Positions 9,402 through 16,362 of a stretch of 64,000 bases of DNA are shown piece after piece. The position numbers were made by a program, and so were the translations under genes. The first letter of the stretch is position 1, and every line of letters begins with the position of its first letter. The stretch spans positions 6,358,001 to 6,422,000 of the forward strand of contig NZ_CP022203.1 of NCBI RefSeq assembly GCF_002305895.1, written 5' to 3'. The notes beneath the pieces were generated by a model. The model was not told the DNA's origin. It ran no database searches and saw only the letters and a list, made by a program, of their open reading frames with translations. Source of the stretch: Corallococcus macrosporus DSM 14697 (GTDB lineage Bacteria > Myxococcota > Myxococcia > Myxococcales > Myxococcaceae).

Positions 9402-10916
9402 ATGAGTACCGGCTCCATCCTTGGCATCGACTTCGGGACCACCAACACCGCCGCGGCCTTCTTCGACAAGGCCGGCAAGCTCCGCGTCGTTCCCGTGACG
9501 GACAAGAGCGTCACGCTGCCCTCCGTCGTGTGGTTCCACGCGGCGGACAAGGCCATCGTCGGCCACGCCGCGCGGCGGCAGATCATCGACGACCCGCGCC
9601 ACACCGTCTTCGGCGCCAAGCGCTTCCTGGGCCGCCGCTTCCAGTCCGAGTACGTCACCCAGCACAAGGACAAGTACGCCTTCGAGCTCGTCGAGGCCGA
9701 GGACGGCTACACGGCCGTGACGATGTACGGGAAGCAGACGTCCCTGACGGACGTGGCGCACCTCATCATCAAGCAGATCCTCACGCTGGCGAACCACGCC
9801 GCCGGCACGCCCTTCCGCGAGTGCGTGCTCACCGTGCCCGCGCACGCCAGCAGCCGGCAGCGCGCCGCGGTCCGCCACGCCGCGGAGCAGGCCGGCCTCC
9901 AGGTGCGCGCCATCATCAACGAGCCCACCGCCGCCGCGCTCTACTACGCCAACCTGCGCAACCCCGAGCAGACGGTGATGGTGTTCGACCTGGGCGGCGG
10001 CACCTTCGACGCCACGCTGCTCGCGGTGCAGAACAAGGTCGTGAAGGTGCTGTCCACCGGCGGTGACGCCTTCCTCGGCGGCGCCAACTTCGACGAGCGC
10101 ATCGTGGAGATGCTGGTGGACGACTTCCAGCAGAAGCACGGCATCGACCTGCGCGGGAACAAGGTGGTGATGCAGCGGCTCGTCTTCGCCGCCGAGTCCG
10201 CGAAGATGTCGCTGAGCCAGCGCGACGCCACCGTGCTGCGCGTGCCGTGCATCGCCCAGAAGGACGGCGGCTTCATCGACTTCGACTACACGCTCACCCG
10301 CAAGCGGCTGGAGGAGATGGTGTTCCAGCTCATCGAGCGCACCGCCTCCGCCTGCGACGACGTGCTGGAGCGCGCGCAGCTCAAGCCTGACCAGATTGAC
10401 GAGCTCGTCCTGGTCGGCGGCCAGACGCGCATGCCCGCCATCCGGCAGCGCTTCTCCCACTTCAAGCGGCTGTCCTCCGACAAGGAGGTCCACCCGGAGC
10501 TCGGCGTCGCGGTGGGCGCGGCCATCCTCGGACGGAACCTGGCGCGCGGCATCACCGGCCTGGCGGACGTGGTGCCCATGCCCATCAGCATCATGGTCCC
10601 CGGCGGCGCCCAGCACGAGGTCATCCCCGCCAACACCCCCGTGCCCGCGACGAAGTCCGTGACGCTGGAGCTGCCCATGATTCCCGGGCCGCTCTCCATC
10701 GCCCTCTTCGAGGCGCTGGACACCACCACCGTGGACCGCGAGCTGCTGGGCACCGTCCGCGTCGAGCTGGACTGGCGCACCACCCACAAGGGCCCCACCA
10801 CGCTGGAGCTCCGCATGGGCCAGGACTTCGTCCTCGGCGCCGCGCTCGTGTCACCCCAGGGCGCCCGCCATCCGCTGACCATCAGCGACATGCGCGCGCC
10901 CAAGCGCTCCGCTTGA
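9402..10916 (+). CDS. Hsp70-family protein with reduced C-terminus
   Basis: 504 residues. The N-terminal ~375 form a complete Hsp70 ATPase: LGIDFGTTNT (phosphate 1), NEPTAAALYY, VFDLGGGTFDATLL (phosphate 2) and LVLVGGQTRMP (adenosine). The C-terminal ~125 residues resemble only a shortened beta-sandwich substrate domain, and the helical lid of DnaK is missing (DnaK is ~640 residues). Such proteins are Hsp70-like chaperones or regulators rather than the housekeeping DnaK. No DnaJ or GrpE is adjacent. ATG at 9402 is chosen because the conserved fold begins right after it; a GTG six codons upstream is less likely. Confidence 0.9.
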   Translation: MSTGSILGIDFGTTNTAAAFFDKAGKLRVVPVTDKSVTLPSVVWFHAADKAIVGHAARRQIIDDPRHTVFGAKRFLGRRFQSEYVTQHKDKYAFELVEAEDGYTAVTMYGKQTSLTDVAHLIIKQILTLANHAAGTPFRECVLTVPAHASSRQRAAVRHAAEQAGLQVRAIINEPTAAALYYANLRNPEQTVMVFDLGGGTFDATLLAVQNKVVKVLSTGGDAFLGGANFDERIVEMLVDDFQQKHGIDLRGNKVVMQRLVFAAESAKMSLSQRDATVLRVPCIAQKDGGFIDFDYTLTRKRLEEMVFQLIERTASACDDVLERAQLKPDQIDELVLVGGQTRMPAIRQRFSHFKRLSSDKEVHPELGVAVGAAILGRNLARGITGLADVVPMPISIMVPGGAQHEVIPANTPVPATKSVTLELPMIPGPLSIALFEALDTTTVDRELLGTVRVELDWRTTHKGPTTLELRMGQDFVLGAALVSPQGARHPLTISDMRAPKRSA

Positions 10917-10972
10917 GCCGAGCCGTCCGTGGCCGCCCCCCCGCCACTGGGGGCATGGCTCCGGACAGGCAT

Positions 10973-11050
10973 GGTCTGCACCGCAAACCAGTCATTGACA
11001 GGGACCGAACGCCCGGTTACTCCTCGACCGGTCTGCAGCACAAACCTGTC
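10973..11050. promoter_or_regulatory. paired direct repeats with dyad symmetry upstream of membrane protein/wHTH operon
   Basis: Two 21-base copies (10973-10993 and 11030-11050) agree at 18 of 21 positions and lie 57 bases apart, the second ending 20 bases before the start codon at 11071. The first copy begins GGTCTGCACCGCAAACC, an inverted repeat of 7-base arms with one mismatch around ACC. An 8-base palindrome GACCGGTC overlaps the second copy. The arrangement suits a dimeric repressor, plausibly the winged-helix protein encoded second in the operon. Confidence 0.5.
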
Positions 11051-11070
11051 TGCCCCAGCGAGGCACAGTC

Positions 11071-11748
11071 ATGGACGAACGGCTCCAGCGCATCCAATTC
11101 GTGACGCGGTACTACGACTGGCTCCAGGGACTGCGGTTCCTTCCCTTCGGCGTCTTGCTGGCGGGCTTCGCGCTGTGGCTGGCCTTGCTGCCCCCCGACG
11201 GAGGCACACCCGCGGCCGTGGGCGCCATCGCGCTGGCGGTGGGCATGGTGGCCACGCTGGTGCTCTATCCCCTGGCAGGCGGCTACTACCAGCGCCGGTT
11301 CGGCGAGGTGCGGCCCAGCGCGGTCATGAAACAGACGCGGCTGCGGCTCACGGTCCTCTTCGCGGTGGTGGGCCTGGCGTTGGCCTTCGGCCTGGTGGCG
11401 CTGGGGTTTGACGGCGCGGGTACGGGCTTCCCCGTGAGCGGAGCGCTCGCGGTCAGCGCGGCGGCCCTGCTGGCCTATTGGGCGGCCATTGGCCGCTTCG
11501 TCCCCCACTACCCTCCCATCGCGGGCGCCATGCTCCTCGTCGCGGCGCTGCATGCGCTCGGGCTCAATCCGCTGTGCGGCTGGCTGCACGCGGGGGACGC
11601 GGCCTCCACAATCCGGTGTGACCTGGTGACCTTCCACGCCGCCTGGGGCGTGGCGCTCACGGCGCTGGCGGTTCTGGACCACCGCCTGCTCGTCCAGGCG
11701 CTGAGCCCCGCGCCCGCCGACGCGGCGGAGCTGGGAGCGGCGGGATGA
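11071..11748 (+). CDS. uncharacterised multipass membrane protein
   Basis: 225 residues with about six hydrophobic segments and little else; I do not recognise the family. The N-terminus (MDERLQRIQFVTRYYDWLQGL) is amphipathic and cytoplasmic by the positive-inside rule. A conserved-looking loop GGYYQRRFGEVRP lies between segments 2 and 3. The stop overlaps the start of a winged-helix regulator gene (ATGA), so the pair is one transcriptional unit. Membrane protein plus small regulator operons of this shape are common, with the regulator usually controlling the unit; that is inference. Confidence 0.8.
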   Translation: MDERLQRIQFVTRYYDWLQGLRFLPFGVLLAGFALWLALLPPDGGTPAAVGAIALAVGMVATLVLYPLAGGYYQRRFGEVRPSAVMKQTRLRLTVLFAVVGLALAFGLVALGFDGAGTGFPVSGALAVSAAALLAYWAAIGRFVPHYPPIAGAMLLVAALHALGLNPLCGWLHAGDAASTIRCDLVTFHAAWGVALTALAVLDHRLLVQALSPAPADAAELGAAG

Positions 11749-12080
11749 AGGCCCCGTTCGAGCAACTGGCCACGCTGGACCGGCTCATCCACGAGCCCGC
11801 CCGGCTGTCGCTCCTCACGGCGCTGTCCGCCTGCGACAGCGCGGACTTCCTCTACCTCCAGAGTCTCACGGGCCTCTCCAAGGGCAACCTGTCCAGCCAC
11901 CTGTCCAAGCTGGAGGAGGCCGGTTTCATCTCCGTGGAGAAGCAGTTCAAGGGCAAGACGCCGCACACCCTGCTGCGCATCACGGGCACGGGGCGTGAGG
12001 CCATCGAGCAGCACTGGGAGCAGCTCGAAAAGCTGCGCAGCCGGGCCAAGGGCTGGGCTCCCGAGGAAGGCAGCGGGTAG
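11745..12080 (+). CDS. winged-helix transcriptional regulator (MarR/ArsR-like, single domain)
   Basis: 111 residues. A winged helix-turn-helix covers about residues 10-85: EPARLSLLTALSACDSADFLYLQ, recognition helix region TGLSKGNLSSHLSKLEEAGFI, then the wing VEKQFKGKTPHTLLRIT. A C-terminal helix could dimerise. It looks like the stand-alone winged-helix family (PF13601-type) rather than a ligand-binding MarR. It is translationally coupled to the membrane protein gene before it and may bind the repeat pair upstream of that gene. No metal-binding Cys cluster typical of ArsR sensors is visible. Confidence 0.85.
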   Translation: MKAPFEQLATLDRLIHEPARLSLLTALSACDSADFLYLQSLTGLSKGNLSSHLSKLEEAGFISVEKQFKGKTPHTLLRITGTGREAIEQHWEQLEKLRSRAKGWAPEEGSG

Positions 12081-12140
12081 GACGCTCCCGGCTCGCGCCG
12101 CCGTGAGAGGATGCGCGGGCAACCTGGGGAGGTACACGGC

Positions 12141-12530
12141 ATGGTGGGTAAGTCCGCGGTGGGTTTGACGCTGATCCGCGTGGTGTTCGGTCTCTCGCTG
12201 GCGCTGGGGCACGGCCTGCCCAAGCTCACCGGCGACATGAGCAGGTTCGCGGCGGGCGTGGCGCAGCTCGGCTTCCCGTTCCCGACCTTCTTCGCCTGGT
12301 GCGCCACGCTGGCGGAGTTCCTGGGCGGGCTGCTGGTGGCCGTGGGCCTCTTCACGCGCCCAGCGGCCGCGATGGCGGGCTTCACCATGGTGGTGGCCCT
12401 GTACCGGCACCGCGCGGACCCCTTCGGCCGCATGGAGCTGGCGCTGCTCTACCTGGCCGTCATGGCGGCCATCGCGCTCATCGGCGCGGGGCCGTGGAGC
12501 CTGGACGCGAAGGTCCGCCGCCGCGCCTGA
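12141..12530 (+). CDS. DoxX-family membrane protein
   Basis: 129 residues from the ATG preceded by GGGGAGG at 12127-12133; the longer frame start is rejected because this site is much better. Four hydrophobic helices with DoxX family features: LIRVVFGLSLALGHGLPKL, FFAWCATLAEFLGGLLVAVGLFTRPAA and a final helix after RMELALLYL. DoxX proteins are small inner-membrane proteins linked in some cases to redox or thiosulfate metabolism, but most members have no known role. The next gene is convergent and only 10 bases away. Confidence 0.88.
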   Translation: MVGKSAVGLTLIRVVFGLSLALGHGLPKLTGDMSRFAAGVAQLGFPFPTFFAWCATLAEFLGGLLVAVGLFTRPAAAMAGFTMVVALYRHRADPFGRMELALLYLAVMAAIALIGAGPWSLDAKVRRRA

Positions 12531-12540
12531 GCCGCGTGGC

Positions 12541-13215
12541 TCAGGCGGCCACGCGCTCCACGCAGGCCGGGGTGTCGTTCGCGGGCGAGTTCACCACGCG
12601 CGACACCTCGTAGGCGTCCAGGGACTCCTCGGCGCACGGCACCAGCAGCGGCAGCAGCACCGAGGCCTCCTGCGGCTCCGGACGCAGCCACACCTCCTGG
12701 GCCTCCGGCGCGAGGATGACGGGCATCCGGTCATGGATGGGCGCCATCAGCGCGTTGGGGCCAGTGGTGATGAGCGTGCAGGTGTTGAGCACCTCGCCGG
12801 TGTCGGGCGCGGTCCACTCCTCCCAGAGCCCGGCGAGCGTCAGGAGCTGCCCGTCCTTGCGGTGGAAGTGGTACGGCGTCTTCGGCTTCGTGGACTGCTT
12901 CCACTCGTACCAGCCGTCCACCACCACGAGGCAGCGGCGGCGCTTGAGCGCGGAGCGGAAGCTGGGCTTCTCCGCCACCGTCTCGCCCCGGGCGTTGATG
13001 AGCTTGTTGCCAATGGCGGGGTCCTTCGCCCACGACGGGACGAGCCCCCAGCGGAACGCATCCAGCATCCGCGCGCCATCATTGGTCACCACCGGCATCA
13101 ACTGCGTGGGGCACAGGTTGAAGCGCGGCCGTTCCACGGCGGTGCGGATGCCCGCGAGGCCCAGCCCGGTGACAATCTGCTCAGGAGAGGTTCGGACGGT
13201 GACACGGCCACACAT
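12541..13215 (-). CDS. SRAP-family protein (YedK/HMCES-like DNA-protein crosslink sensor)
   Basis: 224 residues, close to the usual length. It starts MCGRV, so after Met removal Cys2 is N-terminal and can form the thiazolidine crosslink with abasic sites in single-stranded DNA. Other family hallmarks are RFNLCPTQLMPVV, FRWGLVPSWAKD, NARGETVAEKPSFR, CLVVVDGWYEWK and the His in IHDRMPVIL. The known role is shielding of abasic sites at replication forks. It is convergent with doxX and divergent from the small protein gene to its right. Confidence 0.93.
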   Translation of the reverse strand: MCGRVTVRTSPEQIVTGLGLAGIRTAVERPRFNLCPTQLMPVVTNDGARMLDAFRWGLVPSWAKDPAIGNKLINARGETVAEKPSFRSALKRRRCLVVVDGWYEWKQSTKPKTPYHFHRKDGQLLTLAGLWEEWTAPDTGEVLNTCTLITTGPNALMAPIHDRMPVILAPEAQEVWLRPEPQEASVLLPLLVPCAEESLDAYEVSRVVNSPANDTPACVERVAA

Positions 13216-13301
13216 GGGCAGGGAGTATCGCCCTGGCCGGGCGATTGCCCAAGAAGACGCTTTCCGGGGCGGGCGAACAGGCAGGTGGCCGCTGCGGTAG
13301 C

Positions 13302-13526
13302 ATGAACGGCATGAGCGAAAATTCCGGCTCCAACTTCGGCAAGCCTTCCGAGCCCAAGAAGAACCCGAAGGTGTTTGGCGTTCCGGTGAAGATCGACCCG
13401 TACACGTCGGTCCGGCCCGAGCACCCCACCGGCGAGTTCGGCATGCCGAACGCCCCGAAGAAGAAGGACGACCGGCCCTTCGACCCCTTCGCTGTCGTCA
13501 TCGAGTCACCCAAAGGCGGCGGCTGA
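13302..13526 (+). CDS. small hypothetical protein
   Basis: 74 residues, rich in Lys, Pro and Gly, with no signal peptide or membrane segment (NGMSENSGSNFGKPSEPKK at the start, then KVFGVPVKIDPYTS). I do not recognise it. A second in-frame ATG three codons in is possible. Its stop codon lies immediately next to the TA dinucleotide where the IS630-type element begins, so the insertion left the frame intact. Coding status rests on normal GC-skewed codon positions and a plausible globular composition only. Confidence 0.5.
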   Translation: MNGMSENSGSNFGKPSEPKKNPKVFGVPVKIDPYTSVRPEHPTGEFGMPNAPKKKDDRPFDPFAVVIESPKGGG

Positions 13527-14547
13527 TAGCGGGGTGCAGATGAAGGGAGCAGGCGGAGGTTGTTGATGGCGTAAGGAGGTGCCGCCTGCCATGTCCACTC
13601 CCCGTTCGCTCGACCTGCGCGAGCGTGTCGTCGCCGCCAGGCAAGAGGGCGAGGGCAAGAGTGCCATCGCCCGTCGCCTCATGCTCGGCCATGCCACGGT
13701 GCGTCGCTACATCGCTCGCTTCGAGGCAACCGGCAGCGTCCGTGCGCGTCCCCATGGGGGTGGGGCCCCTCGCAAGGTGGATGCGACGGGCGAAGAAGTG
13801 CCGCGGCGGCTGGTGTGCGAGCGTCCCGACGCCACCGATGAGGAGTTGGCACGCGTCGATGCGGTACGCGCCGGGTGCGCCATCAACCACACCACGGTGA
13901 ATCGAGCGCTGCGGCGCATGGGGTTGACGCGTAAACGAAGTCCCGCCACGCGACCGAGCGCGACACCCAGGCCGTAGAAGCCCTGCGCTGGGCATGCGGC
14001 TGGTGGCGCCCGACACGCTCGTCGTAGTGGATGAGATGGGCAGCCGCACCGACATGACTCTCACGCATGGGCGGGCGCCGGCCGGAGAGCGCCTGATGGG
14101 CGAGGCGGTGCCGCGCAACCGCGGTTGCGTGACCACGGTACTCGGCGCGCTGACGCCCCAAGGCATCAAAGCCCATGTTGAATTCGAGAGAGGCACCAGA
14201 CTGGAAACCTGGGGCCGCTTCGTCCTGGAGCACCTGGTGCCTATTCTCGAGCCTGGCCAGGTGGCCGCCTGGGACAATCTGGCCGCCATAAGCGCCGAGC
14301 GCTCATCGACGTCATCGAATCGCGCGGCGCCCGGGTCGTCTTCCTACCTCCCTATCGTCCCGGCTTCAGCCCCATCGAGCTGGCATGGAGCAAGGTCAAG
14401 GCGCTGCTGCGCAAGTGGCGGTTTCGTACCCGCTCCGCCCTGCACCAGGGCATCCAGCTCGCCCTGGCGGCAATCTCTCCAGGCGACGCAGCGGGCTGGT
14501 TCGCCCACTGCGGTGACTCCGTCGCTCATTCCATATGAGCTGCGCTA
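13527..14547 (+). mobile_element. IS630-type insertion sequence, decayed
   Basis: The element runs from a TA at 13527-13528 to a TA at 14546-14547, the target duplication expected for IS630/Tc1-like elements. The two ends read inward as imperfect inverted repeats, TAGCGGGGTGCAGATGA on the left and TAGCGCAGCTCATATGA on the right (12 of 17 identical). Inside is a single transposase broken in three places. Total length is about 1.02 kb, right for the family. Confidence 0.75.
13591..14538 (+). pseudogene. IS630-family transposase, frame broken three times
   Basis: The start ATG follows GGAGG. Frame 1 gives a helix-turn-helix (DLRERVVAARQEGEGKSAIARRL, then HATVRRYIARFEATG). Near 13934 the IS630 pattern HATERDTQAVEALRWA continues in another frame, near 13993 it shifts again to TLVVVDEMGSRTDMT (first DDE Asp), reaching VAAWDNLAA (second Asp), and near 14286 it shifts once more to FLPPYRPGFSPIELAWSKVK with the final Glu. 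All three shifts are in the same direction and fit single-base losses. One could be a programmed shift, but three cannot all be, so the enzyme is probably inactive. Confidence 0.8.
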
Positions 14548-14878
14548 TCAGTTGCCGTTGCTTCGAGCCTGGCTGGCCCTGCCCGCCGTCGAGCAGGAAC
14601 CGTGCGTTCCGGTCGCGGCGTGGCCTCAAGCGCAACGAATTCGTTGCCGAGCCAGCGGCGTTTGGGCCTGGCGCCCCGGCCGCTCCCGCTGCCGGAGCCT
14701 GTCGTCCTGGAAGGAACGTTCATTCCAGCGCGAGAGCGCTGCCAAGGGGGGCGACTCAGGCCTCAGGACTCGCTGCACCCCGCGCGTTCGGCCATGTCAG
14801 ACCCACCTTGTAGATAGGTCATCGTCGCACGAACGTCACTGAAGGCGTCGTGGCGCAGGGGTGGACGGGGGAGGGCGG
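14548..14878. other. 331-base stretch without a supportable gene
   Basis: Between the insertion element and the TetR start. Short frames exist on both strands but none has recognisable features or a good ribosome site. The stretch contains a perfect 16-base palindrome at 14632-14647 (GCAACGAATTCGTTGC). It may hold the promoter of the TetR gene or remains of a gene disrupted near the insertion. Confidence 0.4.
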
Positions 14879-16258
14879 ATGTACACGTTGGCGCAGTTGC
14901 GCGAATCCAGGTTGTGTGACGCGGCGGAGTTGCTGGCCCAGCGGGGTCTGGACAACGTGCGGGCCGCGGAGCTGGCCCGTGCCACGCGGCTCTCGGTGGG
15001 CTCGCTGTACCGCTACTACGGCAGCAAGCAGGGCATCGCGAGGGCGATACGGACCCTCACCGAGCGCGACCTGTCCTATGCCTGTTTCGTCGCCTACCAG
15101 ATGGCGGATGGCGACCCGCTGAGGCAGGGATTTCGCGACGTCTTCCTCGCCTTCTGGCGCGAGCTGGCGACCTGGGCGCTGTTGCAGCCCCACCTCGTGG
15201 GCTTCACCTTCCTCCACCCCCATCCAGACGCGGACACGCCGGGGGAGCATGACGGGCGGACGCGCGCGCAGGTGCTGGAGGTGCTCGAACATGGCGAGCG
15301 GGAGGGAGCCTTCCCAAAGGGGCGCACGTGGATTCACGAGTGCATGGTGTGGGGAGTCCTGGCGGAGCTCGTGCGCCGGGCGGGCCAGGGCGAGGGGATG
15401 CGTGAAGAAGACGTCCAGATTACCGGAGAGGCCCTCTGGCGGGCGCTCGCTCCGGAGGCGCCCGGCAATGAGTCACGGAAACCGGCGCCCTCCGCCTGTC
15501 GGCTGGACTACAACGGGTGCGCCATGAACCGGACTTCACTGCTCTCCCTCTGTGTCGCCGTCTCGCTCGCCGCCTGCACCGAGCGGAGCTCCAGCCCCGC
15601 TGCCGGAGTCGACTCCGGTGCCGCCGCCGCCGCGGCTGCTGCTTCCGCGCCGACTGGCAAAGCCCAGACGCCACCTCCCGCCCCGAGCACGGAGCCACAG
15701 GGCGCTGGTGGCTTGGATGCCGCGGTGCCGGGCTCGGCGACAGCAAATGCCGACTCGGGCGTGGGCGAATACACGAATGCGCCGGCTGCGGAGAAGGGCA
15801 CCTGCTCCGCGGCGAAGTTGTCTCCTCGTGTGGAGCCTGCCACTCCCGCGCTGCCGGCGCCCGTGGAGTCGATGCGTCAGCGCATCGTCGCCGCCGCGGT
15901 GGCTTGTGATTACACGGCGCTCAACACGCTGGCGGACGAGAATGGCAAGGCCGTGCGGTTCACCTTCGGCGACAGCACCGACGCGGGGGAGTACTGGCGC
16001 GCTGCGGAGAAGCTGGGCAACCCGGATCTGGCCCGCATCGTCCAGGTCCTGAACCTGCCCTACGCGAAGCAGGGCAATCTCTACTTCTGGCCGGCGGTCC
16101 ACGTCACCGGCGCGACGTCCGACAAGGATTGGGGTGCCGTCAAAGGCATCTATTCAGAGGCGGAGATTGCGGGGATGAAGGACCATGGGGCCTACCTTGG
16201 CCTGCGCGTGGGCATCACCCCCGAAGGCGACTGGCAGATTGCCGTCGCGGGGGATTGA
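14879..16258 (+). CDS. TetR-family regulator continuous in frame with a lipoprotein
   Basis: The ATG at 14879 has GGGGGAGGG just upstream. Residues 1-~205 are a TetR-type regulator: helix-turn-helix ELARATRLSVGSLYRYYGSKQGIARAI, then an all-helical ligand domain. No stop codon follows. The frame runs through LAPEAPGNESRKPAPSACRL straight into MNRTSLLSLCVAVSLAAC, a lipoprotein signal sequence, and on to 16258 (459 residues in all). Either the regulator has lost its stop codon, or one polypeptide is made in which the signal acts as a membrane anchor between a DNA-binding head and a periplasmic tail. An internal start at 15524 is listed separately. Confidence 0.6.
   Translation: MYTLAQLRESRLCDAAELLAQRGLDNVRAAELARATRLSVGSLYRYYGSKQGIARAIRTLTERDLSYACFVAYQMADGDPLRQGFRDVFLAFWRELATWALLQPHLVGFTFLHPHPDADTPGEHDGRTRAQVLEVLEHGEREGAFPKGRTWIHECMVWGVLAELVRRAGQGEGMREEDVQITGEALWRALAPEAPGNESRKPAPSACRLDYNGCAMNRTSLLSLCVAVSLAACTERSSSPAAGVDSGAAAAAAAASAPTGKAQTPPPAPSTEPQGAGGLDAAVPGSATANADSGVGEYTNAPAAEKGTCSAAKLSPRVEPATPALPAPVESMRQRIVAAAVACDYTALNTLADENGKAVRFTFGDSTDAGEYWRAAEKLGNPDLARIVQVLNLPYAKQGNLYFWPAVHVTGATSDKDWGAVKGIYSEAEIAGMKDHGAYLGLRVGITPEGDWQIAVAGD
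15524..16258 (+). CDS. putative lipoprotein, unknown function
   Basis: 244 residues from the internal ATG. Signal peptide MNRTSLLSLCVAVSLAAC with lipobox LAAC at residues 15-18, then ~90 residues of low-complexity Ala/Pro/Gly/Ser linker including a run of eight Ala, then a compact C-terminal region (from about residue 115: RQRIVAAAVACDYTALNTLA, ending GLRVGITPEGDWQIAVAGD) that I cannot assign. The domain looks like a small extracytoplasmic fold. There is no clear ribosome site before this ATG, which keeps open whether it is translated alone or only as part of the upstream frame. Confidence 0.65.
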   Translation: MNRTSLLSLCVAVSLAACTERSSSPAAGVDSGAAAAAAAASAPTGKAQTPPPAPSTEPQGAGGLDAAVPGSATANADSGVGEYTNAPAAEKGTCSAAKLSPRVEPATPALPAPVESMRQRIVAAAVACDYTALNTLADENGKAVRFTFGDSTDAGEYWRAAEKLGNPDLARIVQVLNLPYAKQGNLYFWPAVHVTGATSDKDWGAVKGIYSEAEIAGMKDHGAYLGLRVGITPEGDWQIAVAGD

Positions 16259-16362
16259 TCCTGACTGCAGCCCAGCGGCGGCAGACGAGCGTCGTGCCGC
16301 TCGAAACAGCAACACGGCGCGACAGCCGGACATGCCGATGAAGCCCCGTCTCCCGGGCCTCA

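Noticed and set aside
9276-10787. 503-codon minus frame opposite the Hsp70-like gene
   Set aside because: Gly/His/Val-rich shadow of a clearly conserved ATPase; no ribosome site or domain.
14535-14842. Small plus-strand frames downstream of the insertion element
   Set aside because: They overlap each other in different frames, and have no ribosome site or recognisable motif.
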